Source: an uncultured Collinsella sp. (GTDB taxonomy: Bacteria > Actinomycetota > Coriobacteriia > Coriobacteriales > Coriobacteriaceae). Taken from it: a stretch of 10,355 bases of DNA. The stretch is taken from assembly GCA_937934355.1 (NCBI GenBank), contig CALGZY010000053.1, forward strand, positions 1-10,355, read 5' to 3'. This document shows positions 1-6,483 of this stretch, piece after piece. Position numbers and translations under genes: made by a program. Position 1 is the stretch's first letter. Every line of letters begins with the position of its first letter. The notes beneath the pieces are model-generated. The model had not been told where the DNA came from. It did not search any database and worked only from the letters and a program-made list of their open reading frames with translations.

Positions 1-1523
1 ATGTCGAACACGTCGACCGTATCGCCCTGCTCCAGCGGCGGCATCTGCTCGTCGCGCTTAAGTCCGTACGGGTACGCCTCGCGGAAGCCAGGGGTCACGA
101 GCACATCGCCCGAAGCCACGAACGGCTCACCGTTCACGTCGAGCTCGAGCTTGGTGTTCTCGATGGTCGCGGGACCCATAAGCGTCGCCAGGAAGCGACG
201 GGCGATGAGGTCGTAGAGCTTGCGCTGGCCGCCGTCGAGCGTGGACGGATCGCCCTCGCCCGTGGGGTAGATAGGCGGGTGGTCGGTGGTCTCGACTTTA
301 CCGCGCGTGGGCTTCATGGGACCAGCGAGTACCTTTTTGCACACGGGCGCCAGCGCCGGGTTGATCTTTGCCAGGTCACTCACCACGGCGCCCAAATCGA
401 GCGTCGCGGGATACACGGTGTTGTCGACACGCGGGTAGCTGATAAGGCCCGCCATGTAGAGGGACTCGGCGATGCGCATCGTACGCGCAGGCGAGATGCC
501 CTCGGCTGCGGCGGCAGCCTGCAGCGAGGTGGTCGCAAACGGCGTGGGCGGCTGCTGCTTGCGCGAGCGCTTGGTCACCGCGGCGACGGTTGCCGTCGCG
601 ACGCCGTCAACATGGCCGTACGCCGTCTCAGCAGCATCCTTGTCGGTAAAGCGCGCCGTCTTGTGCGCGATCTTAAAGCGATCGTCCTCGGCAGCGCCCT
701 GCGCGGCACCCATGCCGCGAATCTGCCAATAGTCCTCGGGCACAAACGCCATGCGCTCGCGCTCGCGCTCGACCACCAGGGCAAGCGTCGGCGTCTGCAC
801 GCGGCCGGCGGAGCGCACGTTACCAAAGCCGCCAAACTTGGCGAGCGTCAGGTAGCGCGTCAGCACCGCACCCCAAATGAGGTCGATGTGCTGACGGCTC
901 TCGCCTGCGTCGGCCAGGTTCTGGTCGAGCGAGACGAGATTATCGAAGGCCTGCGTGATCTCGGCCTTGGTAAACGAAGAATACTGGGCGCGGGCAACCG
1001 GCAAGTCCGGCGCCACCTCGCGCACCTTGTTGAGGGCGTCCGAACCGATCAGCTCGCCCTCGCGGTCGAAGTCCGTAGCGATGATGACGCTGTCGGACTT
1101 CTTGGCAAGGTTCTTGAGCGAGCGAATGAGCTCTTTCTCGGCCGGCAGCTTAATGACGGGTGCCCAGGTGAGATAGGGCAGGCTCTCAAGCTTCCAGCCC
1201 TTGATGGAGATGCCATCGGCAAGGAACGGCTTACGCTTGGTGTCGTAAGGCGGACGAGCCAGGCCATCGGGCATGTCGGCCGGCAGCATCTCGCCGTCCT
1301 CGGTAACCGAATACCAGCCCAGCTTTTTATCGAACAGCACGCTGTCGCAAAAATCGGGCGCAAGGATGTGACCGGCCAGGCCGATGGTCACGCACTCCTC
1401 GCCCTTCCACTCAAAACGGTAGATGGCGGTGTTGTACACCTTATCCTTTTTGGGTTTACCCGTGGACAGACGCTCGGCGATCTGACGCGCGGCGTCGTTT
1501 TTCTCGGCGATGATGAGCTTCAA
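1..1523 (-). CDS. Type IA DNA topoisomerase, archaeal TopA-like (3' end beyond window)
   Basis: Cuts and rejoins one DNA strand through a tyrosine link to relax or decatenate DNA in the cytoplasm. The window holds 507 codons and the C-terminus is missing. Visible in order: an N-terminal TOPRIM start (KLIIAEKNDAARQIAERL); the acidic metal site ATDFDREGELIG (about residues 149-160, D151/D153/E155); SAGRVQTPTL; a PFATTSLQAAAA motif; the active-site stretch LISYPRVDNTVYP with Tyr363; and TTDHPPIYPTG. The N-terminal wording and YPRxDNTVYP resemble archaeal topoisomerase I more than E. coli TopA (YMRTDS) or TopB. The usual Thr after the active-site Arg is Val here. The start is TTG at 1523-1521, chosen because AGGAG lies six bases upstream and the conserved N-terminus begins there; no ATG fits. 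It follows hypB after 54 bases without a terminator, so co-transcription is likely. Family is certain; the archaeal-type assignment is from memory of motifs. Confidence 0.9.
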   Translation of the reverse strand, partial: MKLIIAEKNDAARQIAERLSTGKPKKDKVYNTAIYRFEWKGEECVTIGLAGHILAPDFCDSVLFDKKLGWYSVTEDGEMLPADMPDGLARPPYDTKRKPFLADGISIKGWKLESLPYLTWAPVIKLPAEKELIRSLKNLAKKSDSVIIATDFDREGELIGSDALNKVREVAPDLPVARAQYSSFTKAEITQAFDNLVSLDQNLADAGESRQHIDLIWGAVLTRYLTLAKFGGFGNVRSAGRVQTPTLALVVERERERMAFVPEDYWQIRGMGAAQGAAEDDRFKIAHKTARFTDKDAAETAYGHVDGVATATVAAVTKRSRKQQPPTPFATTSLQAAAAAEGISPARTMRIAESLYMAGLISYPRVDNTVYPATLDLGAVVSDLAKINPALAPVCKKVLAGPMKPTRGKVETTDHPPIYPTGEGDPSTLDGGQRKLYDLIARRFLATLMGPATIENTKLELDVNGEPFVASGDVLVTPGFREAYPYGLKRDEQMPPLEQGDTVDVFD

Positions 1524-1577
1524 AAGAGGCTCCTATCTCGTGTCTCTGCGGCTACGCCCGCCCGTATGGCGGCCGAT

Positions 1578-2261
1578 TTACGCCCTTGCTTGCTCGATCT
1601 GCCCGATGAGCCAATCGCACCAGGCATCCATGCCCTCGCCCTTGCGCGCGCTCACGGCAAACCGCGGCGCCTGCGGATTGAGGTCATCGAGTGTCTTAGT
1701 ATACCTATCCATGTCAAAATCGAAAGCCGGGGCCACGTCGACCTTATTGAGCAGCTGCGCGCCGGCGTGCTGGAAGATGCCCGGGTACTTGATGGGCTTG
1801 TCGTCGCCCTCGGGCACCGAGAGAATCATGATGGACAGGTTCTCGCCCAAGTCAAAGTCGACCGGGCAGACCAGGTTGCCCACATTTTCGATAAAGATGA
1901 CGTCGATGTTCTCCAGACCAACGGCCTGGTCGAACGCGTCAACGGCCTCCATGATCATGTTGCCCTCGAGGTGGCACAGGCCGCCCGTGTTGATCTGGAT
2001 GGCGGGCATGCCGGCTTCCTTCATGGTGATGGCGTCGACATCCGAGGCAATATCGCCCTCGATGACGGCGCAGCGCAGGCCAGCCTTGTCGCGCAGGCGC
2101 TCGTTGGTGCCCAGGATCGTGGTGGTCTTGCCCGAACCGGGGCTCGACAAGACGTTGATCACATAGGTGTTTGTCTCATTAAATCGCTGGCGCAGCTGAT
2201 CTGCCAGGCGCTCGTTGCGCGACAGAATCGGCGATGCAATATCGATCGTTTTCTCGGCCAT
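1578..2261 (-). CDS. hypB: Hydrogenase/urease nickel-insertion GTPase HypB
   Basis: HypB is a SIMIBI-class GTPase that works with HypA to load nickel into the large subunit of [NiFe] hydrogenase in the cytoplasm. The 227-residue protein shows the P-loop SSPGSGKTTT (39-48), the IEGD motif (67-70), the metal-site pair Cys96-His97 (GGLCHLEGN), ENVGNLVCPVDFDLGE with the second metal Cys132, the guanine-specificity motif NKVD (172-175) and SARKGEGM near the C-terminus. It lacks both the N-terminal CxxCGC nickel motif and the His-rich stretch found in some HypBs, so it is the short form relying on the G-domain metal site. The ATG start has AAGGAG eight bases upstream. It lies 55 bases after hypA, the usual partner, in the tat-hyp cluster. 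No hydrogenase structural genes or hypCDEF are in the window, so the client enzyme is encoded elsewhere. Confidence 0.97.
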   Translation of the reverse strand: MAEKTIDIASPILSRNERLADQLRQRFNETNTYVINVLSSPGSGKTTTILGTNERLRDKAGLRCAVIEGDIASDVDAITMKEAGMPAIQINTGGLCHLEGNMIMEAVDAFDQAVGLENIDVIFIENVGNLVCPVDFDLGENLSIMILSVPEGDDKPIKYPGIFQHAGAQLLNKVDVAPAFDFDMDRYTKTLDDLNPQAPRFAVSARKGEGMDAWCDWLIGQIEQARA

Positions 2262-2316
2262 ACTTAGCGCTCCTTACTTTGGCCCCTTTATACCCCATCA
2301 CCAGATGGCTAGCGGG

Positions 2317-2673
2317 CTAATCGTCGGGGGTTTCGATTTCGATACTTGCGATGTCGAGCTCGCGGCCGTGCAGCAGACGCACGTTGGCGCCGCCACATTG
2401 GGGACAGCGGCAATGGAAGCGATCGTGGTCGAAGACCTCGCCGCAGTCCAGGCATTCACTTTGTGGGTGAATCTCCTCAACCGCGAGCTCGCAGCCCCGC
2501 GTGAGCGGGTCCTCATCGCGAAATGTCTCCCACGCAAAGTCGAGCGCCTCGCGCACAACTTCGGTCATATCCCCGATACGCAGCGTTACCAAAACGGCGC
2601 GCGAGGCCCCCGCCCCACGCGCCGCGCGAATCACTGTATCGAGTATGCCGTTGACAATGCCAACCTCGTGCAT
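2317..2673 (-). CDS. hypA: Hydrogenase nickel-insertion metallochaperone HypA
   Basis: HypA binds nickel and passes it, with HypB, to the [NiFe] hydrogenase precursor. The 118-residue length is typical. The protein begins MHEVGIV, where the N-terminal amine, His2 and Glu3 form the known nickel site, so the ATG at 2673 must be the true start. The zinc-finger domain has the expected pair of CxxC motifs, Cys74/Cys77 (ECLDCG) and Cys90/Cys93 (CPQCGG). VTLRIGDMTEVVREALDFAWE matches the conserved middle of the family. The gene starts six bases after the tatC stop codon, and its ribosome site (GAGGAG) sits inside the last codons of tatC, pointing to translational coupling. HypB follows after 55 bases. 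A role in urease maturation is possible in some bacteria, but the pairing with hypB and tat favours hydrogenase. Confidence 0.97.
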   Translation of the reverse strand: MHEVGIVNGILDTVIRAARGAGASRAVLVTLRIGDMTEVVREALDFAWETFRDEDPLTRGCELAVEEIHPQSECLDCGEVFDHDRFHCRCPQCGGANVRLLHGRELDIASIEIETPDD

Positions 2674-2679
2674 ACCGAT

Positions 2680-3471
2680 TTACTCCTCGTCGTCCTCATC
2701 GTCCGAGAACAGGTCCAGACGGCTCACAAACAAGCCCTCCTTGCCCTCGCGCGCGGTAATGACCACGCGGGCAATGGCGAGCGAAATCTCGTAGAGCGAG
2801 AGCAGGGCACCATACATGAGGCCCAGCGTAACGGGCGAGCCGTCGGGCGTAATCACAGCCGAGCCCACAAGCAGGCCCACGTACACGTAGCGCCAGGCGC
2901 CGCGGAAGGCCGCGTAGGACACGATGTGGAAGACGGACAGGTAGAAGATGATGAGCGGCAGCTCAAACGCCACGCCAAAGCCGATCATAAAGAGCAGCTC
3001 CATGTTGACGTAGTTCTCCAGGTCGGGCAGCGCCGTGGCGACGGCCGAGGTCTCGCCGATAAGCCACTCAAAGCCCGCCGGGATGATGATGAAATAGCAG
3101 AAGATGGCGCCCAGGAAGAACAGCACCGTCGAGGCGAGCACCGTGGGCACGACCCATTTGCGCTCGTTGGGACGCAGTGCCGGCAGGAAAAATGCCAGAA
3201 TCTGCCAGATGATCATGGGCGTGCACATGACCACGGCCATCTTGATGGCCAGCGAGAAGCGCAGGCCAAAGCCGCCGAGCGTGGTGGTGATGTAGAACTT
3301 ACCGTCCGGCACAAAGGAGCGGATGGGGTCTTCCAAGATGTCGAGCACCACGGGCGTGGCGAAATACAGCACGATGGCGGCGGCAAACACCGACACGACC
3401 ACGATAGTCAGGCGGCGACGGAGCTCTCCCAGGTGATCGAAGAGCGGCATGCGCGCAGGTCCGATAGGCAT
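2680..3471 (-). CDS. tatC: Twin-arginine translocase receptor subunit TatC
   Basis: TatC is the polytopic membrane receptor for twin-arginine signal peptides in the Sec-independent pathway that exports folded, often cofactor-bearing proteins. At 263 residues it has the usual length. Family signatures visible: HLGELRRRL (13-21), with the cytoplasmic Glu contacting the signal peptide; FFLPALRPNERK (94-105, including Glu103); GFGVAFELPLIIF (164-176, Glu170); and ITPDGSPVT (207-215, Asp210). Six hydrophobic segments can be read, at about 23-42, 75-97, 109-131, 158-178, 194-208 and 214-236. The C-terminus ends in an acidic tail (DDEDDEE). The start codon overlaps the stop of the preceding tat gene by one base (TAATG), with GGGAGG about nine bases upstream. 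Met8 (MPLFDHL) is an alternative start nearer the usual N-terminus. It is the second gene of the tat-hyp cluster. Confidence 0.98.
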   Translation of the reverse strand: MPIGPARMPLFDHLGELRRRLTIVVVSVFAAAIVLYFATPVVLDILEDPIRSFVPDGKFYITTTLGGFGLRFSLAIKMAVVMCTPMIIWQILAFFLPALRPNERKWVVPTVLASTVLFFLGAIFCYFIIIPAGFEWLIGETSAVATALPDLENYVNMELLFMIGFGVAFELPLIIFYLSVFHIVSYAAFRGAWRYVYVGLLVGSAVITPDGSPVTLGLMYGALLSLYEISLAIARVVITAREGKEGLFVSRLDLFSDDEDDEE

Positions 3472-4052
3472 TACTCATCGCCTCCCTTCGAGGCGTCGGC
3501 GGCAGCGGCGTCGTCCTCGGCCTCGAGCTCGCGGGCGAGCTGGTCGACGACGGCCTTGCGCTTGCGGGGACGACGGGCGTAGAGGTCGGCCGTCGTGGGC
3601 TCTACCGGCTCGGGCTCGGGCTCCGGTTCTGCAGCAGGCTCGGGCTCGACGACAGGCTCGGCGGCAGCGGCAGGCTCGGCACCCTCGGCCTCCTCAGCAG
3701 CACCCTCGCCCTCGGCGGCAGCCTCGCTCGCGGCCTTCTCGGCAGCAAGGCGGGCACGGCGCTCGGCAAAGGTCTCCTTCTTGGCGGGCGCTGCCGTCTC
3801 GGCGGCATCCTTGTCCGCATCGGAATCGTCATCGACGGCAGTCTTCTTGGGCTTGACCGGTGCCGAAGCGGCCTCACTTACCGGATCGATAATCTCGGAC
3901 TGAACAACGGCCGTCATCTTTTCCTGCGTCTCGCGGAACTGACGGATGGCACGGCCGATCGTGCGGCCCATCTGTGGGAGCTTATCCGGGCCAAACAGCA
4001 AAAAGCCGAAGACCACGATGATCGCGAGCTCACCCTCTCCAATACCAAACAC
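3471..4052 (-). CDS. tatA: Tat translocase TatA/TatB-type subunit with long acidic tail
   Basis: Single-span TatA/B family protein that would form the pore or the receptor complex with TatC. The start is GTG at 4052-4050 (GGAGG five bases upstream), giving 193 residues beginning MFGIGEGELAI. An ATG 45 bases further upstream is in frame but adds residues foreign to the family. One membrane helix (about 5-21) leads to the FGPDKLP hinge (20-26) and an amphipathic helix (about 27-45). The rest is a low-complexity charged tail rich in Ala, Glu and Pro, with an EP-repeat block at about 127-152 and a basic patch (RRPRKRK, 160-166). Family members usually run to about 60-170 residues, so the tail is long. 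MFxIG..EL at the N-terminus, with Glu8, is reminiscent of TatB, while the hinge fits both types. It overlaps tatC by one base. No second TatA/B gene is in the window. Confidence 0.9.
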   Translation of the reverse strand: MFGIGEGELAIIVVFGFLLFGPDKLPQMGRTIGRAIRQFRETQEKMTAVVQSEIIDPVSEAASAPVKPKKTAVDDDSDADKDAAETAAPAKKETFAERRARLAAEKAASEAAAEGEGAAEEAEGAEPAAAAEPVVEPEPAAEPEPEPEPVEPTTADLYARRPRKRKAVVDQLARELEAEDDAAAADASKGGDE

Positions 4053-4127
4053 ACATACCTCCAAGGCTCGATGTGAGTCGAGCCCGCACCGCGCCATTCG
4101 GCCGGAACTCGTCTATTCATTCGGTCA

Positions 4128-4156
4128 AGTATAGCGCCCGGACGCCAAAACGTCCG
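4128..4156 (-). promoter_or_regulatory. Candidate promoter with palindrome upstream of the tat-hyp cluster
   Basis: Reading the minus strand, TATACT (4133-4128) is a good -10 hexamer about 75 bases before the GTG start of the first tat gene. The position 17 bases upstream, where a -35 would sit, is CGGACG, a poor match. It is one arm of a perfect inverted repeat CGGACG-N6-CGTCCG (4139-4156) that covers the -35 region and most of the spacer. This arrangement suits a regulator-dependent promoter or an operator. The same TATACTT string occurs in front of the aminotransferase gene. Inferred from sequence only. Confidence 0.4.
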
Positions 4157-4173
4157 AGCGCATCACAAACATA

Positions 4174-4200
4174 TGCCAAACGGCACGCCCTTTTGGGCGC
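4174..4200 (-). terminator. Weak hairpins after the STAS gene
   Basis: Just downstream of the STAS gene stop (4206), two small adjacent stem-loops can be drawn on the minus strand. One is CGCCC-AAAA-GGGCG (4199-4186) and the other is TGCC-GTTT-GGCA (4185-4174). Neither is followed by a convincing T-run, so this is at best a weak or factor-assisted terminator between the STAS gene and the tat cluster promoter. Confidence 0.25.
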
Positions 4201-4205
4201 AAAGA

Positions 4206-4520
4206 TTATGCAGCGGTGATCGAAATCTCCTGGTCGACACCCAACAGCTGAACCACGCGCATCACCGGGGGCTGCACATTGGTGCAGCTAAAGCGCTTGC
4301 CGTGGTCGACCGCGTGGTGTGCGGCGCCCACGAGCACGCCAATGCCCGTTGAATCGATGTAGCTCACCTGGGCAAAATCGAGCTCAACGGACTCAGTGGG
4401 CTGCTCGAGCGCCAGGTCGATGGCATTGCGCAGGCTATCGGCGTTAGAGATATCGATCTCGCCGGTTACCTTAATGGTGTAGAGCTCTGGCGTGGGGTTG
4501 GTGGAAATACCCAAATCCAT
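4206..4520 (-). CDS. STAS-domain protein, anti-sigma factor antagonist-like
   Basis: A single-domain STAS protein of 104 residues, the size of SpoIIAA/RsbV-type anti-anti-sigma factors. These bind an anti-sigma kinase when unphosphorylated and release its sigma factor. Visible features are the ITGEID-like strand (KVTGEIDISNADSLRNAI, about 17-34), the hydrophobic strand VELDFAQVSYID, and the conserved phosphorylation loop YIDSTGIGVLVG with Ser57 as the expected phosphoacceptor. The C-terminus (PPVMRVVQLLGVDQEISI) also matches the fold. The ATG has AAAGGAG seven bases upstream. A TACTAT hexamer at 4557-4552 could be a -10, so it may have its own promoter; it also lies only 51 bases after the aminotransferase gene. 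No anti-sigma kinase, phosphatase or sigma factor is adjacent, so partners must be elsewhere and the regulated process is unknown. Confidence 0.92.
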   Translation of the reverse strand: MDLGISTNPTPELYTIKVTGEIDISNADSLRNAIDLALEQPTESVELDFAQVSYIDSTGIGVLVGAAHHAVDHGKRFSCTNVQPPVMRVVQLLGVDQEISITAA

Positions 4521-4571
4521 GTATATGCTCCTTTACGTATCGAAGGTGCGGATAGTACGGGAAGCCGCGCG

Positions 4572-5876
4572 TTAGGCGCGCTCGGCACGCGCGAGCTCGG
4601 CAGCGACAAGCTTAACGGCCAGCACCAGCACATCGAGCGCGGCCTCCAGGTCCTCGACCGTGGGATAGCTCGGCGCGATGCGGATGTTGGTATCGCGCGG
4701 GTCCTTGCCATAGGGCCAGGTGGCACCGGCCGGCGTGAGCTTGACGCCCAGGTCGGCGCAGAGCGCGGCGACCTTCTGGGCTGAACCCTCGGGACCATCG
4801 AAGCTTACAAAGTAGCCGCCGCGGGGGTGCGTCCAGGTGGCGCAGCCCGTGTCGCCCAAGCCCTCGGTGAGCTTGCGCTCGACAGCCTCAAAGCGCGGGC
4901 GCAGGAACTCGGCATGCTTTTTCATGTGCTCCTTGACCGCCTCGATGGTGGGAAGGAAGCGCACGTGACGCAGCTGGTTGAGCTTGTCGGCACTGATGAG
5001 GCCGGCCTTCAGGCGCTTGGAGAACTCGGCGATGACCGCGGGGCTCGCACCGATAAAGCCGATACCGGCGCCCGGGAAGGTGATCTTGGACGTCGAGGCA
5101 AAGGCCACCACGCGGTCCTCGGTGCCCGCCGTGCGGGCAAGATCGAAGATGTTGGCGAGCTCGTCGGTCTCGTCGTACAGGTCGTGCACGCAGTAGGCGT
5201 TGTCCCAGAAGATGCGGAAATCGGGCGCGGCCGTGGGCATCTCGACCAGGCGGCGCACAGTGTCCTCGCTAAAGGTGATACCCGTGGGGTTAGAATACTT
5301 GGGCACGCACCAGATGCCCTTGATGGAATCGTCGGCGGCGACGAGGCGCTCGACCTCGTCCATGTCGGGGCCGTTGTCGGTCATCGCGACGGGGACGTTC
5401 TCGATACCCAGATCGGCGGTGATGCCAAAGTGGCGATCGTAGCCGGGAACCGGGCACAGGAACTTGACCTTCTTGCCGTCGTGCGCTGCCTCGTAAGCCT
5501 CCCAGGGCTCGCTGCCGCACGAGCCACAGCGCCAGAACATGCCGGCGATGTCGTGCTCGATCAGCAGGCTCGACGAGCCCAGCACGAGTGTCTGCTCAGC
5601 GGGGCAGCCCAGGAACTCCCCTGCCAGCTTGCGTGCCGAGGGAATGCCCTCAAAGCAGCCGTAGTTGGAACAATCGACGTTGCCGTCGTGCAGATCGGCA
5701 TCGGCATTGAGGATATCGAGCATGGGTCGAGAGATGTCCACCTGGGAGGGCGACGGCTTGCCGCGGGCCATGTCGAGCGCCAGGCCCTTGGCCTTGACCT
5801 CGGCGACCTCGGCTTTGAGCACCTCGATGGCGGCATCGAGTTCGGTGGTTTCCATCTTCTGGTAGATCGTCTGCAT
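4572..5876 (-). CDS. PLP-dependent aspartate aminotransferase (subgroup Ic, Corynebacterium AspT type)
   Basis: Fold-type I aminotransferase of 434 residues, expected to interconvert aspartate and 2-oxoglutarate with oxaloacetate and glutamate in the cytoplasm. The motif order matches the actinobacterial class typified by the C. glutamicum aspartate aminotransferase (Pfam Asp_aminotransf) rather than E. coli AspC. Motifs: LDMARGKPSPSQ (34-45), NYGCFEGI (71-78), CPVPGYDRHFGIT (141-153), VPKYSNPTG (191-199, Asn196), WDNAYCVHDL (224-233, Asp225 for the pyridine nitrogen), STSKITFPGAGIGF (261-274, with Lys264 the Schiff-base lysine), KLNQLRHVRF, GGYFVSFD (353-360) and NIRIAPSYPT (397-406, Arg399 for the substrate carboxylate). 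The start at 5876 has AAAGG about eight bases upstream; Met8 is an alternative. It is divergent from the small gene at 6026. Family is secure; aspartate as substrate is inferred from the subgroup. Confidence 0.93.
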   Translation of the reverse strand: MQTIYQKMETTELDAAIEVLKAEVAEVKAKGLALDMARGKPSPSQVDISRPMLDILNADADLHDGNVDCSNYGCFEGIPSARKLAGEFLGCPAEQTLVLGSSSLLIEHDIAGMFWRCGSCGSEPWEAYEAAHDGKKVKFLCPVPGYDRHFGITADLGIENVPVAMTDNGPDMDEVERLVAADDSIKGIWCVPKYSNPTGITFSEDTVRRLVEMPTAAPDFRIFWDNAYCVHDLYDETDELANIFDLARTAGTEDRVVAFASTSKITFPGAGIGFIGASPAVIAEFSKRLKAGLISADKLNQLRHVRFLPTIEAVKEHMKKHAEFLRPRFEAVERKLTEGLGDTGCATWTHPRGGYFVSFDGPEGSAQKVAALCADLGVKLTPAGATWPYGKDPRDTNIRIAPSYPTVEDLEAALDVLVLAVKLVAAELARAERA

Positions 5877-5917
5877 GGGTGCGACCTTTCGCGAAGCGGT
5901 ACGTTGCAGTTCGTCTA

Positions 5918-5923
5918 AGTATA
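5918..5923 (-). promoter_or_regulatory. Candidate -10 (TATACT) of the aminotransferase gene
   Basis: TATACT on the minus strand lies about 41 bases before the aminotransferase ATG and is followed by TAGAC. No clear -35 hexamer is present 16-18 bases upstream. The context resembles the TATACTTGAC string at the tat cluster promoter, which supports it as a genuine promoter element of this genome. Confidence 0.4.
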
Positions 5924-6025
5924 GACCGCCACCGCCGCAACGTTATGAAGCCGTGATAGATTAAGTCCATCGCAATAAATTACGAATCGCCGCGCATGCC
6001 TGCGTGGGGCGCCCAAGGAGGCACT

Positions 6026-6280
6026 ATGGAGTATGGATCGTTCCAGGCCGAGGAATTCGGCGACCTGCAGCGCCTGGTCGACGGACTGTTTTACGACCGC
6101 CACGCCATAGACCGTCTGGATCTGATCGTACAGGCCGAAATCTTGGACCTGGCGCCTGATCTCATGGAAATCGTCAACCTGCTACCGCCCGGCTATTACG
6201 ACCGCCAGTCACTTTGCGACCAGCTCAACTCCGCCTTGGCCGCCCACGGCTGGGGCGCCGTCTACGGAACGGTGGAATAA
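6026..6280 (+). CDS. Small protein of unknown function (84 aa)
   Basis: I do not recognise a family. It is supported as a real gene by a strong ribosome site (AAGGAGG, five bases before the ATG at 6026), by being the only plus-strand frame not lying over another gene, and by a bidirectional terminator-like hairpin 80 bases after its stop. An in-frame ATG at 5996 is upstream of that ribosome site and is not favoured. The protein is acidic, soluble and without signal peptide or membrane segment. The N-terminal half looks helical (EEFGDLQRLVDGLFYDRHAIDR, then LIVQAEILDLAPDLMEIVNLL). The C-terminal half carries the distinctive LPPGYYDRQSLCDQLNSALA and AHGWG stretches, reminiscent of a small helical ligand- or protein-binding module. 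It has a single cysteine (Cys64). It is transcribed divergently from the aspartate aminotransferase and convergently with nhaA. No function is assigned. Confidence 0.8.
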   Translation: MEYGSFQAEEFGDLQRLVDGLFYDRHAIDRLDLIVQAEILDLAPDLMEIVNLLPPGYYDRQSLCDQLNSALAAHGWGAVYGTVE

Positions 6281-6325
6281 GACCAGTCATTGGGGCCTGT
6301 GGTCAAAAAATAGCAAATATGAGTA

Positions 6326-6346
6326 CTGTTACTTTTTTAGTAACAG
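6326..6346. repeat. Perfect inverted repeat, T5 loop, in AT-rich spacer
   Basis: CTGTTACT-TTTTT-AGTAACAG is an exact 8-base inverted repeat with a five-T centre. It sits 45 bases after the small gene's stop inside an AT-rich patch (about 6305-6363) that contrasts with the surrounding GC-rich sequence. It could be an operator-like palindrome or an RNA stem preceding the terminator at 6360. It is not itself a classical terminator, because no T-run follows it. Confidence 0.6.
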
Positions 6347-6359
6347 CGATTTTGAATTA

Positions 6360-6381
6360 AAAAGGCCAGTCTTGGCCTTTT
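6360..6381. terminator. Bidirectional rho-independent terminator
   Basis: AAAAGGCCA-GTCT-TGGCCTTTT is a perfect 9-base stem with a four-base loop. It ends in T4 on the plus strand (terminating the small gene at 6026) and in T5 plus AATT on the minus strand (a backstop for nhaA read-through). It is the best terminator for the small gene. Confidence 0.8.
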
Positions 6382-6483
6382 GTGCCCGGTTTTGGAAGGA
6401 TGCATCGGCATTTTTCGTCCAGCCACGCAATCGTTAATGCACAGACAGAATAGATTTGTACATTATTTTTCGCGCCTAAAATG

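Noticed and set aside
279..2267. Plus-strand open frame of 662 codons across topoisomerase and hypB
   Set aside because: Antisense shadow of two well-supported minus-strand genes; no ribosome site and no recognisable protein motif.
2215..3582. Plus-strand open frame of 455 codons over hypA and tatC
   Set aside because: Antisense shadow, highly charged and repetitive, spanning several real genes and gene junctions.
3600..3680. GGCTCGGGCTC-type tandem repeats in the first tat gene
   Set aside because: These encode the Glu-Pro/Ala tail in frame; they are coding low complexity, not a CRISPR or intergenic repeat.
4030..4056. ATG just before the GTG start of the first tat gene
   Set aside because: It is out of frame with the Tat protein, sits directly against the ribosome site, and stops after eight codons; the GTG restores the family N-terminus.
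4827..5918. Plus-strand open frame of 363 codons over the aminotransferase
   Set aside because: Antisense to a gene with all catalytic motifs; composition typical of a shadow frame.
6400..6453. Short plus-strand peptide frame after GGAAGG in the spacer
   Set aside because: The purine-rich string abuts the ATG with no spacing, the frame is only 17 codons, and no promoter is evident.
6456..6482. TTGTAC...TAAAAT promoter for a plus-strand small RNA
   Set aside because: The spacer is 15 bases and transcription would begin inside the 15-bp hairpin, leaving no meaningful transcript.
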